A DNA stretch of 64,000 bases from Bog-756 sp963753905 (GCA_963753905.1 CAVWDZ010000002.1:124001-188000), one strand, 5' to 3'; positions 18,105 to 28,482 are shown, numbered from the stretch's first letter. Numbers and translations are program-made. Notes: generated by a model not told the origin, from the sequence alone.

Positions 18105-20168
18105 GTGAGCGAGGTGGGGACGACAGGCCCGGACGGTGGGGCCCGGGTGCGGGACGAGCCGTGGGTGATGCGCACCTACTCGGGGCACTCCACCGCAGCC
18201 GCGTCCAACCAGCTCTACCGGACCAACCTGGCCAGGGGTCAGACCGGCCTCTCGATCGCATTCGATCTGCCCACCCAGATCGGCTACGACCCGGACGACC
18301 CGGCCGCGGCCGGCGAGGTCGGCAAGGTCGGGGTGCCCGTCGCCCACCTCGGCCACATGGCGCAGCTGATGGACGGCATCCCGGTCGAGTCGATGAACAC
18401 GTCGATGACCATCAACGCCACCGCCGCGTGGCTGCTCGGCCTCTACATCGCCAACGCCGAGGATCACGGTGTCGACCCCCACGTCCTGTCCGGGACCACC
18501 CAGAACGACATCGTGAAGGAGTACCTCTCGCGGGGGACGTTCATCTTCCCCCCCATCCCGAGCCGCCGGCTCACCGTGGACACCATCGCCTACACGGTCC
18601 GCAACGTCCCCAGATGGAACCCGATCAACGTCTGCAGCTACCACCTCCAGGAGGCGGGTGCCACCCCCCACCAGGAGGTGGCCTACGCGCTCGCCACCGC
18701 CATCGGGATCCTGGACGCGGTGCGCGACTCGGGGCAGATCCCGGCCGACGCCTTCCCCGCGGTGGTCGGGCGGATCTCCTTCTTCGTCAACGCGGGGGTC
18801 CGCTTCGTCGAGGAGACCTGCAAGATGCGCGCCTTCACCGTGCTCTGGGACCGGGTGTGCCTGCAGCGCTACGGCGTGACCGACCCCAAGCTCCGGCGCA
18901 TGCGCTACGGGGTGCAGGTCAACTCGCTCGGGCTCACCGAGGCCCAACCGGAGAACAACGTGCCCCGCATCACGCTCGAGGCTCTCGGGGTCACCCTGTC
19001 CCGGAACGCCCGGGCCCGCGCCCTGCAGCTCCCCGCCTGGAACGAGGCGCTCGGGCTCCCCCGGCCCTGGGACCAGCAGTGGTCGCTGCGGATCCAGCAG
19101 ATCCTGGCCAACGAGACCGACCTGCTCGAGTACGACGACATCCTCGACGGCTCGGTGGTCATCGAGAAGAAGACGGCCGAGGTGGCGGATGCCTCCTGGG
19201 CCGAGCTCGAGGACGTCCTCTCCCTTGGCGGCGCCTTCGAGGCCATCGACGAGCTCAAGGCCCGACTCGTCGCCAGCCAGGCGGAGCGGGTGCGGCGGAT
19301 CGAGACGGGCGAGCTGCGGGTGGTGGGGGTCAACTGCTTCACCGAGACCGCCGACTCCCCGCTCGCACCCGCAAGCGGGGAGGGGTCGATCCTCCGGGTC
19401 GACCCGGCGGTCGAATCCGAGCTGCGCGCCGACGTGGCGGCCTGGCGGGAGAGGCGGAACGGTGCCGCGGTCGAACGGGCCCTCGACGCGCTGCGTACGG
19501 CCGCGGTGGGCACCGACAACATCATGCCCGCCACCATCGCCCTGGCCCACGCCGGCGGCACCACCGGCGAGTGGGCGGAGACGCTGCGCGAGGTCTTCGG
19601 TGAGTACCGGGCCCCGACCGGCATCGGCGGGGGCGTCGGCCACCGCGGGGCGGCCTTCCAGGGCGTGCTCTCCCGGTCCCGCGCGCTCGGCGAACGGGAC
19701 GGCAGCCCGCCCCGCCTGCTGGTGGCCAAGCCGGGGCTCGACGGGCACTCGAACGGGGCCGAGCAGATCGCGGTCGCCGCCCGGGACGCCGGGTTCGAGG
19801 TCGTCTACCAGGGGATCCGGCTCTCGCCCGCCGAGATCGCCGCAGCCGCCCGGGACGAGGACGTCGACCTGGTCGGCATCTCGATCCTCTCGGGCAGCCA
19901 CCTCGAGCTGGTCCCCGAGATCGTCGAGCGCCTGCGGGCGGAGGGGGTCGACACGCCGGTGGTCGTCGGCGGGATCATCCCGCCCGAGGATGCCGAGGTG
20001 CTCCTCGGCAAGGGGGTGGCCCGGATCTACACGCCGAAGGACTTCGAGATCGGCCGGATCATGGAGGACATGGTCACGCTGGTCGAGCAGTACCGCGCGG
20101 GGCTCAGCCCCCGGACCACGGCCGGTCCCGGCGGGTCGGGACGGGACGCGACCACCAGCGGCCGCTGA
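18105..20168 (+). CDS. ecm: Ethylmalonyl-CoA mutase-type B12 enzyme (Ecm/MeaA)
   Basis: The 687-residue single-chain adenosylcobalamin mutase has a catalytic TIM barrel, residues about 15-530, and a C-terminal B12 domain, about 545-670. MRTYSGHSTAAASNQLYR, GQTGLSIAFDLPTQIGYD and VGKVGVP match the ethylmalonyl-CoA mutase/MeaA group rather than methylmalonyl-CoA mutase, which has RQYAGFST and FDLATHRGY. The cobalt-ligand His is in KPGLDGHSNGAEQ. It should convert ethylmalonyl-CoA to methylsuccinyl-CoA. The GTG 18105 has GGAGG almost touching it; the GTG at 18114 has that GGAGGGG at ideal spacing and may be the true start. Its 3' end overlaps a small antisense gene by 65 bp. Confidence 0.9.
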   Translation: MSEVGTTGPDGGARVRDEPWVMRTYSGHSTAAASNQLYRTNLARGQTGLSIAFDLPTQIGYDPDDPAAAGEVGKVGVPVAHLGHMAQLMDGIPVESMNTSMTINATAAWLLGLYIANAEDHGVDPHVLSGTTQNDIVKEYLSRGTFIFPPIPSRRLTVDTIAYTVRNVPRWNPINVCSYHLQEAGATPHQEVAYALATAIGILDAVRDSGQIPADAFPAVVGRISFFVNAGVRFVEETCKMRAFTVLWDRVCLQRYGVTDPKLRRMRYGVQVNSLGLTEAQPENNVPRITLEALGVTLSRNARARALQLPAWNEALGLPRPWDQQWSLRIQQILANETDLLEYDDILDGSVVIEKKTAEVADASWAELEDVLSLGGAFEAIDELKARLVASQAERVRRIETGELRVVGVNCFTETADSPLAPASGEGSILRVDPAVESELRADVAAWRERRNGAAVERALDALRTAAVGTDNIMPATIALAHAGGTTGEWAETLREVFGEYRAPTGIGGGVGHRGAAFQGVLSRSRALGERDGSPPRLLVAKPGLDGHSNGAEQIAVAARDAGFEVVYQGIRLSPAEIAAAARDEDVDLVGISILSGSHLELVPEIVERLRAEGVDTPVVVGGIIPPEDAEVLLGKGVARIYTPKDFEIGRIMEDMVTLVEQYRAGLSPRTTAGPGGSGRDATTSGR

Positions 20169-20292
20169 ACCGCCAGGCAGGGGTCCGGGTCGTCGGCGGT
20201 GCCGACACGGCCGCCGGGCGCGGCCAGGCCTGATCGACGGCTGCAGCCAGCACGGCCAGCACCTCGGGGTCGATCGGCCGGGGACCGGTCAC
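20104..20292 (-). CDS. Putative small (epsilon-like) acyl-CoA carboxylase subunit
   Basis: The 62-residue protein begins with GTG inside a GTGA overlap with the stop of the carboxylase beta gene, so it is probably translationally coupled. It has a helical segment DPEVLAVLAAAVDQAW, a Pro/Ala linker and a basic aromatic end WRFSGRWWSRP. Small acyl-CoA carboxylase or biotin-decarboxylase partner subunits share this helix / linker / W-x-x-x-(G/A)-R plan, which is why I propose this role. The family match is not certain. Its last 65 bp are antisense to the end of ecm. It could instead be a chance frame, but the coupling and motif make it likely. Confidence 0.6.
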   Translation of the reverse strand: MTGPRPIDPEVLAVLAAAVDQAWPRPAAVSAPPTTRTPAWRFSGRWWSRPVPTRRDRPWSGG

Positions 20293-21845
20293 AGCGGCAT
20301 GTTCCCGTGCTTGCGCTTGGGCAGGTCCTCGCGCTTGGAGACCAGCAGGGCGAGACTGCGCACGAGGATCCGCCTGGTCTCCGCCGGGTCGATCACGTCA
20401 TCGACGTAGCCGCGCTCGGCCGCCGCATAGGGATTGGCATACCGCTCGGTGTACTCCTCGACCAACTCCTTGCGGCGGCCCACCGGATCCTCGGCCTCGG
20501 CCAGGTCCCTCCTGTAGACGATCTCGACCGCACCTTCGGGACCCATCACTGCCAGCTCGGCGGAGGGCCAGGCGAAGGCCAGGTCGGCACCGATCGACTT
20601 CGAGTTCATGACCACGTACGCGCCGCCGTAGGCCTTGCGGGTGATGATCTGGATCCGCGGGACGGTCGACTCGCAGTAGGCGTAGAGCAGCTTCGCCCCG
20701 TGGCGGATGATCCCGCCGTACTCCTGGTCGGTGCCGGGCATGAAACCGGGGACGTCGACGAAGGTGATGAGCGGGATGTTGAAGGCGTCGCAGGTCCGGA
20801 CGAACCGGGCCCCCTTCTCGGAGGCGTCGATGTTGAGCACCCCGGCCAGCATCTGGGGCTGGTTGCCCACGATGCCCACGGCGCGCCCGTCGATGCGTGC
20901 GAAGCCGCAGACCAGGTTCATCGCCCAGTGGTGGTTGACCTCGAAGAACTCGCCGTCGTCGACGACCGCCTCGATGACCTTCTTCATGTCGTAGGGCTGG
21001 TTCGGAGAGGTCGGCATCAGGTCCGACAGTTCCGGGGTCAGGCGCTCGGGATCGTCTCCCGAGACCACCAGGGGCGCCTCTTCGAGGTTGTTGGAGGGGA
21101 GGAAGCCGAGCAGATAGCGGACGTCGTCGAGGCAGGCCTTCTCGTCGGGTGCCACGAAGGCGGCGACGCCCGACTTGGTGGCGTGGCTCATCGCCCCGCC
21201 GAGCTCCTCGAGGGTGACGTCCTCACCGGTCACCGTCTTGACCACGTCGGGTCCGGTGATGAACATGTGGCTCGTGCCCTGGACCATGAAGATGAAATCG
21301 GTCATGGCCGGGCTGTAGACGGCGCCGCCCGCGCACGGTCCCAGGATCACGCTGATCTGGGGGATCACACCGGAGGCCTGGGCGTTGCGATAGAAGATGC
21401 CCCCGTAGGAGTGGAGGGAGACCACGCCCTCCTGGATACGCGCCCCGGCCCCGTCGTTGAGGCCGATCATCGGCACCCCGATGGAGGAGGCCAGGTCCAT
21501 GACCTTGTGGATCTTCTCGGCGAACACCTCGCCCAGCGCCCCGCCGAAGACGGTGAAGTCCTGGCTGAACACGCAGACCCGCCGGCCGTCCACGGTGCCG
21601 AACCCGGTGATGACCCCGTCGGTGTAGGGGCGGTTCTCCTCGAGCCCCATCCCGTGCGCCCGGTGGCGGGCCAGCATGTCGAGCTCCTGGAACGAGCCGT
21701 CGTCGAGGAGGTAGTCGATCCGCTCGCGGGCGGTCATCTTCCCCTTGGCGTGATGCTTCTCGACCGCCCGGGCGGACCCGGCGTTCCGGGCGAGCTCACG
21801 GCGCTCGGCGAGCTCCTCGAGCCGTTGGGTCATCGTGTGATCCAT
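20289..21845 (-). CDS. pccB: Acyl-CoA (propionyl-CoA type) carboxylase beta chain
   Basis: This is the carboxyltransferase subunit that moves CO2 from biotin to propionyl-CoA or acetyl-CoA. The 518-residue protein has the two crotonase-like halves of the family: KMTARERIDYLLDDGSF, FSQDFTVFGGALGE, LNDGAGARIQEGV in the first half, and FVDVPGFMPGTDQEYGGIIRHGAKLLYA and KAYGGAYVVM in the second. The alpha (biotin) subunit is not in the window. The ATG 21845 has no clear Shine-Dalgarno; a second ATG lies 4 codons on. It is in the same-strand run CCR, epimerase, pccB, small subunit, consistent with an ethylmalonyl-CoA pathway cluster. Confidence 0.95.
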   Translation of the reverse strand: MDHTMTQRLEELAERRELARNAGSARAVEKHHAKGKMTARERIDYLLDDGSFQELDMLARHRAHGMGLEENRPYTDGVITGFGTVDGRRVCVFSQDFTVFGGALGEVFAEKIHKVMDLASSIGVPMIGLNDGAGARIQEGVVSLHSYGGIFYRNAQASGVIPQISVILGPCAGGAVYSPAMTDFIFMVQGTSHMFITGPDVVKTVTGEDVTLEELGGAMSHATKSGVAAFVAPDEKACLDDVRYLLGFLPSNNLEEAPLVVSGDDPERLTPELSDLMPTSPNQPYDMKKVIEAVVDDGEFFEVNHHWAMNLVCGFARIDGRAVGIVGNQPQMLAGVLNIDASEKGARFVRTCDAFNIPLITFVDVPGFMPGTDQEYGGIIRHGAKLLYAYCESTVPRIQIITRKAYGGAYVVMNSKSIGADLAFAWPSAELAVMGPEGAVEIVYRRDLAEAEDPVGRRKELVEEYTERYANPYAAAERGYVDDVIDPAETRRILVRSLALLVSKREDLPKRKHGNMPL

Positions 21846-21865
21846 GGAGGGTGAGGCTACCGGAA

Positions 21866-22276
21866 CTACTCCTGGACCAACTCGATCAGGGTGCCGAACG
21901 CGCCCTTGGGGTGGACGAAGGCGACCGTCGTCCCCCGCGACCCCGGTCGGGGCTCCTGGTCGATGACCTGGCCCCCGTGGTCCTTGACCGACTGGAGGGC
22001 CACCGCGCAGTCCGCCACCCGGTAGCCGACGTGATGGATGCCCTGGCCGCGCTTGTGCAGGAATGCGGCCACCGGTGAGTCGTCCCGGGTCGGGGTGAGC
22101 AGCTGGATGTAGCCGTCGGCCACTTTGAGCAGCGCCTCCTCGACCCCGTCGGAGTCGATCCGCTCGCGGTGGGTGACCGCGGCCCCGAAGGTGTCCGCGT
22201 AGTAGGCGACCGCGGCGTCGAGGTCGTCGACCGCGATGCCTACGTGGTCGAGCTCGGTCAGCAGCGGCTCGGTCAT
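21866..22276 (-). CDS. mce: Methylmalonyl/ethylmalonyl-CoA epimerase
   Basis: The 136-residue VOC-fold metalloenzyme inverts the alpha carbon of 2S/2R malonyl-CoA derivatives. Two beta-alpha-beta-beta-beta repeats show LDHVGIAVDDLDAAVAYY (first metal His) and GIHHVGYRVAD (second), with a late ELVQE supplying the metal Glu. Its ATG overlaps the stop of crotonyl-CoA carboxylase/reductase in ATGA. In the ethylmalonyl-CoA pathway this single epimerase serves both ethylmalonyl-CoA and methylmalonyl-CoA, which fits its place between CCR and pccB. It is 20 bp upstream of pccB. Confidence 0.92.
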   Translation of the reverse strand: MTEPLLTELDHVGIAVDDLDAAVAYYADTFGAAVTHRERIDSDGVEEALLKVADGYIQLLTPTRDDSPVAAFLHKRGQGIHHVGYRVADCAVALQSVKDHGGQVIDQEPRPGSRGTTVAFVHPKGAFGTLIELVQE

Positions 22277-23613
22277 GCCTCGTGCCTCCGGAAGAGGGTG
22301 ATCCGGTCCTCGCCGACCGCGGCCCGCAGATCGGGGTCGTCGATGCCGAGACCCTCCTCGGGGGCGAGGCACAGGACGCCGATCTTCCCCTCGTGCAGGT
22401 TCCGGTGGACCTGGTAGGCGGCGTCGCCCACATGCTCCAGGGTGTGCACGGCCGACAGCGGCGGCAGGATCCTGCCCTCGCGGACCAGCTGGTTGGCGTC
22501 CCACGCCTCCCGGTAATTGGCGAAGTGCGAGCCCTTGATCGTCTTGAGCTTCATCCAGAGGTGGCGGTTGTCGTACTCGATCATGTACCCCGAGGTCGCC
22601 GCGCAGGTCATGATCGTGCCGCCCCGCTTGGCGGCGAAGACCGACGCACCCATGGTCTGGCGCCCCGGATGCTCGAAGACGATGTCGACGTCATCGCCGA
22701 CCAGGGAGCGGATGTCCTTGCCCAACCGGCGCCACTCGGACTCGTCCTGGGTGTGCTCGTCCTTCCAGAACCGGTAGCCGGCGGCCTTGCGGTCGATGAC
22801 CGCCTCGACCCCGAGATCGTGGAGCAGGTCCACCTTGGCCTGCGAGGAGACCACACCGACCGGGATGCCGCCTCCGTTGAGGACGTACTGGACCGCGAAG
22901 GCGCCGAGCCCGCCAGAGGCTCCCCACACAAGCACCCTGTCGCCCTGTCTCATCGAGGCGCCGTTCTTCGAGACCAGCATGCGATAGGAGGTCGAGTTGC
23001 ACAGCGCGTTGACCGCCGCCTCCTCCCAGGTGAGGTGGGCCGGCTTGGGCATGAGCTGGTTGGCCTTGACCACGGCCAGGTCGGCGAGGCCGCCGAAGTT
23101 GGTCTCGAAACCCCAGATGCGCTGGTTGTCCGCCAGCATGGAGTCGTCGTGGGCGGACGGGCTCTGATCGTCGACGTAGTTGCAGTGCACGGTCACCTTG
23201 TCACCCGGCCGCCAATTGCGCACAGCCGAGCCGACCCCGACCACGACGGCCGATGCATCCGAGCCCACGACGTGGTAGTCGAGCGCGTGACGGGCCCCCC
23301 AGATGCTCTCCCGTCCCAGCCGGTCGAGGAAGCCGAACGTGGGCAGCGGCTCGAAGATCGAGGTCCACACGGTGTTGAAGTTGATCGAGCTCGCCATCAC
23401 CGCGACGTACGCCTCGTCGGGCGCGAGCTCCGGCACCGCCACCTCACCCACGTGGAGCGACTTCCTCGGGTCCTTGTCCTCGGAGGCGAGGCCGTCGAAC
23501 ATGTCGACCTCGTCGCGGCGCACGTAGGCGGCCCGGTAGGACTCCGGGAGAGCCAGCGCACAGAGCTCGTCGCCCGACGCGCCGGACAGGATGGCTGTCA
23601 GGTGCTCCTGCAT
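22273..23613 (-). CDS. ccr: Crotonyl-CoA carboxylase/reductase
   Basis: The enzyme reduces crotonyl-CoA with NADPH and adds CO2 to give ethylmalonyl-CoA, the key step of the ethylmalonyl-CoA pathway and a source of polyketide extender units. The 446-residue MDR-family protein has the family-specific SINFNTVWTSIFEP, CNYVDDQSP, NQRIWGFETNFGGLAD and the NADPH motif VWGASGGLGAFAVQYVLNGGG. The length and these insertions separate CCR from ordinary quinone reductases. ATG 23613 is taken from similarity; no Shine-Dalgarno is evident. It is divergent from the thiolase over about 150 bp, a likely shared promoter region. Confidence 0.95.
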   Translation of the reverse strand: MQEHLTAILSGASGDELCALALPESYRAAYVRRDEVDMFDGLASEDKDPRKSLHVGEVAVPELAPDEAYVAVMASSINFNTVWTSIFEPLPTFGFLDRLGRESIWGARHALDYHVVGSDASAVVVGVGSAVRNWRPGDKVTVHCNYVDDQSPSAHDDSMLADNQRIWGFETNFGGLADLAVVKANQLMPKPAHLTWEEAAVNALCNSTSYRMLVSKNGASMRQGDRVLVWGASGGLGAFAVQYVLNGGGIPVGVVSSQAKVDLLHDLGVEAVIDRKAAGYRFWKDEHTQDESEWRRLGKDIRSLVGDDVDIVFEHPGRQTMGASVFAAKRGGTIMTCAATSGYMIEYDNRHLWMKLKTIKGSHFANYREAWDANQLVREGRILPPLSAVHTLEHVGDAAYQVHRNLHEGKIGVLCLAPEEGLGIDDPDLRAAVGEDRITLFRRHEA

Positions 23614-23765
23614 GGGAGGCGAGGATAGTCCGCCGGTCGGAGGGACCACCGGGCCGCGCCGTGTGGTCGACCGGACCCGGGACGCCGTATCATGGCTGCC
23701 TGTCGTCGTGGCGGGCCCTCGGGGGGAACGCCGCCTGAACCGGCCACCAGGCCGTGGAGGTTGTC

Positions 23766-24947
<1,182 letters not shown>

Positions 24948-24979
24948 CCCTGATCGGGCACCCGGCACGCCCGGCGGTG

Positions 24980-25570
24980 TCAGTAGGGCGGCGCGAACAG
25001 ACCGACGAGCGTGCCGCAGCCACTGTCGACGTCCTCCCACGAGTCCACGTCGAGCGCCAGGACCCCCAGCGCGCAGGTCGGGAACCCGGCTGTCTCGAGG
25101 TGGTCGCGTCCCGGTCGCCCTTCAGCCGTCCCCGACCGGTCGTCCCCGTCCGGACGCAGGAGCTCCCAGGCCAAGCGGTACATCGTCGGGTTGTGGCCGA
25201 CGATCAGGGCCGAACGCACCCCGTCATCGAACTCGCGGACGTAGCCGAGCACGGTCTCGGTGCCCGCGTCGTAGAGGGAGCGGAAGGAGTCGAGGGGAAC
25301 CCGGTTGCCCAGCTCGCCGATGATCAGGTCGGCCGTCTGGCGGGTCCGCACCGCGGACGAGCAGACAGCCAGGTCGGGCCGGCGCCCCCCGGGGACGCCG
25401 AGGGGCGGGTCCTCGCCGGCCAGACGCTTTCCCAGCGCGGTCGCGTCGCGCCGACCGCGGGCGGTCAGCGGACGCTCGCGGTCGCCACCACCCCGCGGTG
25501 CGTCGGACGCCGCCTTCCCGTGTCTCAGGAGCCACAGGAGCCGGACGTGCCCTTCCGGGTGGCTCGCCAT
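24980..25570 (-). CDS. Histidine phosphatase (SixA-like)
   Basis: The 196-residue phosphoglycerate-mutase-fold protein has the catalytic RHG motif in LLWLLRHGKAA near residue 15 and the second His in LIVGHNPTMYRLAWEL. AVCSSAVRTRQTADLI gives the conserved Arg. SixA-type enzymes dephosphorylate phosphohistidine; substrates elsewhere in the family vary widely. ATG 25570 begins the family sequence; a GTG at 25588 is also in frame. It is convergent with the thiolase gene. Confidence 0.85.
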   Translation of the reverse strand: MASHPEGHVRLLWLLRHGKAASDAPRGGGDRERPLTARGRRDATALGKRLAGEDPPLGVPGGRRPDLAVCSSAVRTRQTADLIIGELGNRVPLDSFRSLYDAGTETVLGYVREFDDGVRSALIVGHNPTMYRLAWELLRPDGDDRSGTAEGRPGRDHLETAGFPTCALGVLALDVDSWEDVDSGCGTLVGLFAPPY

Positions 25571-25628
25571 CCCCTCATCGTGCCCCACCCGGCCGGTCCG
25601 GTGCCCGTCCGGACGAGGGACCGGACGG

Positions 25629-26234
25629 TCAGGCGTCCACCTCGCGCCGTCCCTCGAGTGCCCGCCCGAGAGTCAGCTCGTCGGCGTACTCGAGGTCGCC
25701 CCCGACCGGCAGGCCGCTGGCGATGCGGGTCACGGACAGACCCATCGGTTTGAGCAGGCGGGCGAGGTACATGGCGGTCGCCTCGCCCTCGAGGTTGGGA
25801 TTGGTGCACAGGATGACCTCGGTGATGCGCTCGGTCTCGACGCGCCCCAACAGCTCGCGCACCCGGAGCTGGTCGGGACCGATGCCCTCGATCGGGTTGA
25901 GCGCCCCCTGGAGGACGTGGTACGTCCCCGAGAACTCGCCGGTCTTCTCGACCGAGACGATGTCCCGGGGGTCCTCGACCACACAGACCGAGGAGCCGTC
26001 GCGGCGGTCGTCGAGGCAGATCGCGCAGAGCCCGCCCTCGGCGACGTTGAAGCAACGGGTGCACAGGGTGATCCGCTCCTTGACCGCGATGATGGCCTCC
26101 GCCAGGCGCAGCGCGTCCTCGGGGGCCACCTTGAGCAGGTGGAAGGTGATCCGCTGGGCGGACTTGGGGCCGACGCCGGGAAGGCGGCCCAACTCGTCGA
26201 TGAGGGCCTGCAGCGGCCCGGAGAAGATGGCCAC
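25629..26234 (-). CDS. recR: Recombination mediator RecR
   Basis: The 201-residue protein works with RecF/RecO to load RecA on gapped DNA. It has the helix-hairpin-helix LGRLPGVGPKSAQRI, the four-Cys zinc motif CTRCFN...CAIC at about residues 58-73, a Toprim domain starting VCVVEDPRDIVSVE and a Walker-B-like end with GGDLEYADELTLGRAL. The GTG start follows the dnaX TAG stop directly with no spacer, so the pair is co-transcribed, as in many bacteria. Confidence 0.96.
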   Translation of the reverse strand: MAIFSGPLQALIDELGRLPGVGPKSAQRITFHLLKVAPEDALRLAEAIIAVKERITLCTRCFNVAEGGLCAICLDDRRDGSSVCVVEDPRDIVSVEKTGEFSGTYHVLQGALNPIEGIGPDQLRVRELLGRVETERITEVILCTNPNLEGEATAMYLARLLKPMGLSVTRIASGLPVGGDLEYADELTLGRALEGRREVDA

Positions 26235-28058
26235 CTACTCCACCTCCTCGGCGCCGGGGAATGCCTGGAGGACCCGCGCCTCGGCCGAGTTGTCGAACTC
26301 GGCCACCTCGGTGCCGGCCTCGTCGAAGGCCGAGAAGTCGTGCTCGTCGGGGTCGGGCTCCGGGACGGGCGCGGCAACGACGGCAGGGGTCCGCGCCGTC
26401 GCTCTGGCCGCAGGCCGCGCGGGTGTGTCGACCGGCGCACCGGCATCCGCGCCCAGTGGACCGCCGACGGCGCCGTCGGGCTCACCGGCCCCGGCATCCA
26501 CGACCAGCTCCAGGCCGACCGGACGGCCGAAGCACTCGCCGAGGGCTGCCTCCACCTCGTCCTGCATCTCCGCGCACCGGCTGCAATGGGTCTCGTTGGG
26601 CAGACCGAACCGGGCCAGTTCACCCGCGACCCCGATGAACCGGCCGGCCTGGTAGAGGGCCTTGGCTTTCGGACGGAGCCGGCCGATCACCTGGTCCCCC
26701 CAGGCCTGCACGAGCTGGTCACGGGTCGGGAACGCCGCGGCCACTGCCGGGGGCTCACGGTTGGGCGGCTCCTCCATGGGCGGCTGGGCGGGCTCCGCCT
26801 GCCGAGGCGGATCGGCGGGAGGAGGCGCCTGCCTCCGCACCGCTCCGAGGGTCTTGCGCGGCACGACCGGCCCTGGCTCGGCCGTCTCCGCCGGACGCGC
26901 GGGGGGCGGTTGCGGCGTGGACCGCACCTCCCCGGTCGCCGCCCGGTCGGACTCGAGTCGTTCGATGCGTGCCAACAGGGCTGCGGGCGAGTCGTCCGCC
27001 TCGGGGTGGGCGAGCCTGACCAGCGCCACTTCGAGGGTGACCCTCGGATCGGGCGCGTCCCGCATGGCCACCTGGGCCAGGCCGAGCAGTTCCATCGCCT
27101 GGACGAGGGCGGCAAGGCCCACCCGGGCCGCCTGGGAGGCGAGCGCATCCCGTTCGGCACCCGACACGGTGACCAGCTCCGGGGCCACGATGGCCAGGAA
27201 CCCCTGACGCAGATGGTCGACCAGGTCGACGGTGAGCTGCTGGGGGCTGAAGCCGACCCCGGTCAGACGGGCCACGGCAACCAGGGCCCGACTCACGTCC
27301 CGCTCGGCGAGGGCCTCGACCACCTCGTCCAGCTCGGGCAGGTCGTCGTCGACGGCGTCGGACGCCACGACCTGGTCGAGCACCGAGAGGGCGTCACGGG
27401 CCGACCCGCGACCGCGGCGGACCGCCAGGTCGAGCGCGTCGTCCCCGACCTCGAGGTGCGCGTCGCGCCGGACCTGGGAGAGGAGCTCGGTCAGGGTGTC
27501 CGGACCGAGGAGGTGGAACTCGTAGTGCTGGGTGCGGCTGCGGATGGTGGGCAGGACCTTCTGCTGGTCGGTCGTGGCCAGCACGAAGACCACGTGGGGC
27601 GGCGGCTCCTCCAGGGTCTTCAACAGCGCATTGGAGGCGGCGTTGGAGAGCATGTGGACCTCGTCGACGATATAGACCTTCTGCCGGCCCGGAGAGCCGA
27701 GTGCGGCCCGCGAGACCAGGTCCCGCATGGCATCCACCCCGTTGTTGGAGGCGGCGTCGAGCTCATGGACATCGAGCGAGGTCCCGCGGGCGATCTCGAC
27801 GCAGGACGCGCACACCCCGCAGGGCTCGCCGTCGTGGAGGTCGGTGCAGTTGAGCGCCTTGGCCAGGATGCGGGCGGTGGAGGTCTTGCCGGTCCCCCGG
27901 GGGCCACTGAACAGGTAGGCGTGGGCCACCCGGCCGTCGCGCACCGCGTTACGCAGGGCCAGGACGACGTGATCCTGACCACGGACCTCGGCGAAGGTCG
28001 ACGGGCGGAACCGTCGGTAGAGGGACTGGTACGGAAGGTCCTCGGATCCGTCGGCCAC
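26235..28058 (-). CDS. dnaX: DNA polymerase III subunit gamma/tau
   Basis: This clamp-loader ATPase has 607 residues. The AAA+ part shows YRRFRPSTFAEVRGQDHV, Walker A GPRGTGKTSTARIL, the zinc cysteines C..CGVCASC, Walker B VDEVHML and the SRTQ box. A middle collar domain follows to about 365. The region of about 400-500 is Pro/Ala-rich and low in conservation, then a C-terminal tau-type domain. I see no obvious slippery sequence for a separate gamma form. GTG 28058 precedes the family start (LPYQSLYRRFRP). The small SRP RNA gene lies 95 bp upstream on the same strand. Confidence 0.95.
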   Translation of the reverse strand: MADGSEDLPYQSLYRRFRPSTFAEVRGQDHVVLALRNAVRDGRVAHAYLFSGPRGTGKTSTARILAKALNCTDLHDGEPCGVCASCVEIARGTSLDVHELDAASNNGVDAMRDLVSRAALGSPGRQKVYIVDEVHMLSNAASNALLKTLEEPPPHVVFVLATTDQQKVLPTIRSRTQHYEFHLLGPDTLTELLSQVRRDAHLEVGDDALDLAVRRGRGSARDALSVLDQVVASDAVDDDLPELDEVVEALAERDVSRALVAVARLTGVGFSPQQLTVDLVDHLRQGFLAIVAPELVTVSGAERDALASQAARVGLAALVQAMELLGLAQVAMRDAPDPRVTLEVALVRLAHPEADDSPAALLARIERLESDRAATGEVRSTPQPPPARPAETAEPGPVVPRKTLGAVRRQAPPPADPPRQAEPAQPPMEEPPNREPPAVAAAFPTRDQLVQAWGDQVIGRLRPKAKALYQAGRFIGVAGELARFGLPNETHCSRCAEMQDEVEAALGECFGRPVGLELVVDAGAGEPDGAVGGPLGADAGAPVDTPARPAARATARTPAVVAAPVPEPDPDEHDFSAFDEAGTEVAEFDNSAEARVLQAFPGAEEVE

Positions 28059-28153
28059 GTCGTGGGAGCCTATCGGCCGTCGGACCGGGTGCTCCCCGGC
28101 GGGGCCGGTACGACGCGCCCGCACGGTGAGCGCCGCCACCCTCCCCGGCGGTC

Positions 28154-28266
28154 GGTGCGACGGCCAGGTTGACTGCGGCACACGACCGAACCCGCTGAGA
28201 GCTGCTGCCTTCCGACCCTGACTCGATTCACAGGAGGACGTTGCGCAGGACCCAGCCGTCGCACCC
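28154..28266 (-). ncRNA. ffs: Signal recognition particle RNA, bacterial small type
   Basis: The reverse strand contains the conserved SRP Alu-less hairpin core GTCAGGGTCGGAAGGCAGCA, the family signature (GTCAGG-x-CCGGAAGG-x-AGCAGC). The ends close with a perfect 11-bp helix GGTGCGACGGC / GCCGTCGCACC (28255-28265 pairs with 28154-28164), giving about 112 nt. Position just upstream of dnaX and near tRNA-Ser is common in actinobacteria. It binds Ffh for cotranslational membrane targeting. Confidence 0.9.
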
Positions 28267-28393
28267 ACTTCCGGGAAGGCCGCAATCGTATCGCCCTTTC
28301 TGCGGTGGTTCGGGTCCGGCCGGGCCGGACAGGGTGGCGGAGTAGCCTTGCGGGACCGTGGACGCCCGGGGTACTCCGGAAGGTCCCAATTCC

Positions 28394-28481
28394 GGAGGCG
28401 TGCGAGAGCGGCCGAATCGGCACGATTGGAAATCGTGTGTGGGGAGACTCACCGTGGGTTCAAATCCCACCGCCTCCGCCA
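28394..28481 (+). tRNA. tRNA-Ser (anticodon GGA)
   Basis: Class II tRNA with acceptor GGAGGCG / CGCCTCC, discriminator G and an encoded CCA ending at 28481. The anticodon loop is TTGGAAA with GGA. A long variable arm (GTGTGGGGAGACTCAC) and GGTTCAAATCC T arm follow. The tadA start codon begins 2 nt after the CCA, so the two share a transcript. Confidence 0.96.
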
Positions 28482-28482
28482 T

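Noticed and set aside
18054..19901. 615-codon reverse frame over ecm
   Set aside because: The plus strand carries the complete B12 mutase; the reverse product is compositionally biased.
25305..28172. 955-codon open frame antisense to recR and dnaX
   Set aside because: A shadow of GC-rich genes: the reverse strand encodes RecR and DnaX with full motifs, and the plus-strand product is Gly/Arg/His-rich without any recognisable domain.
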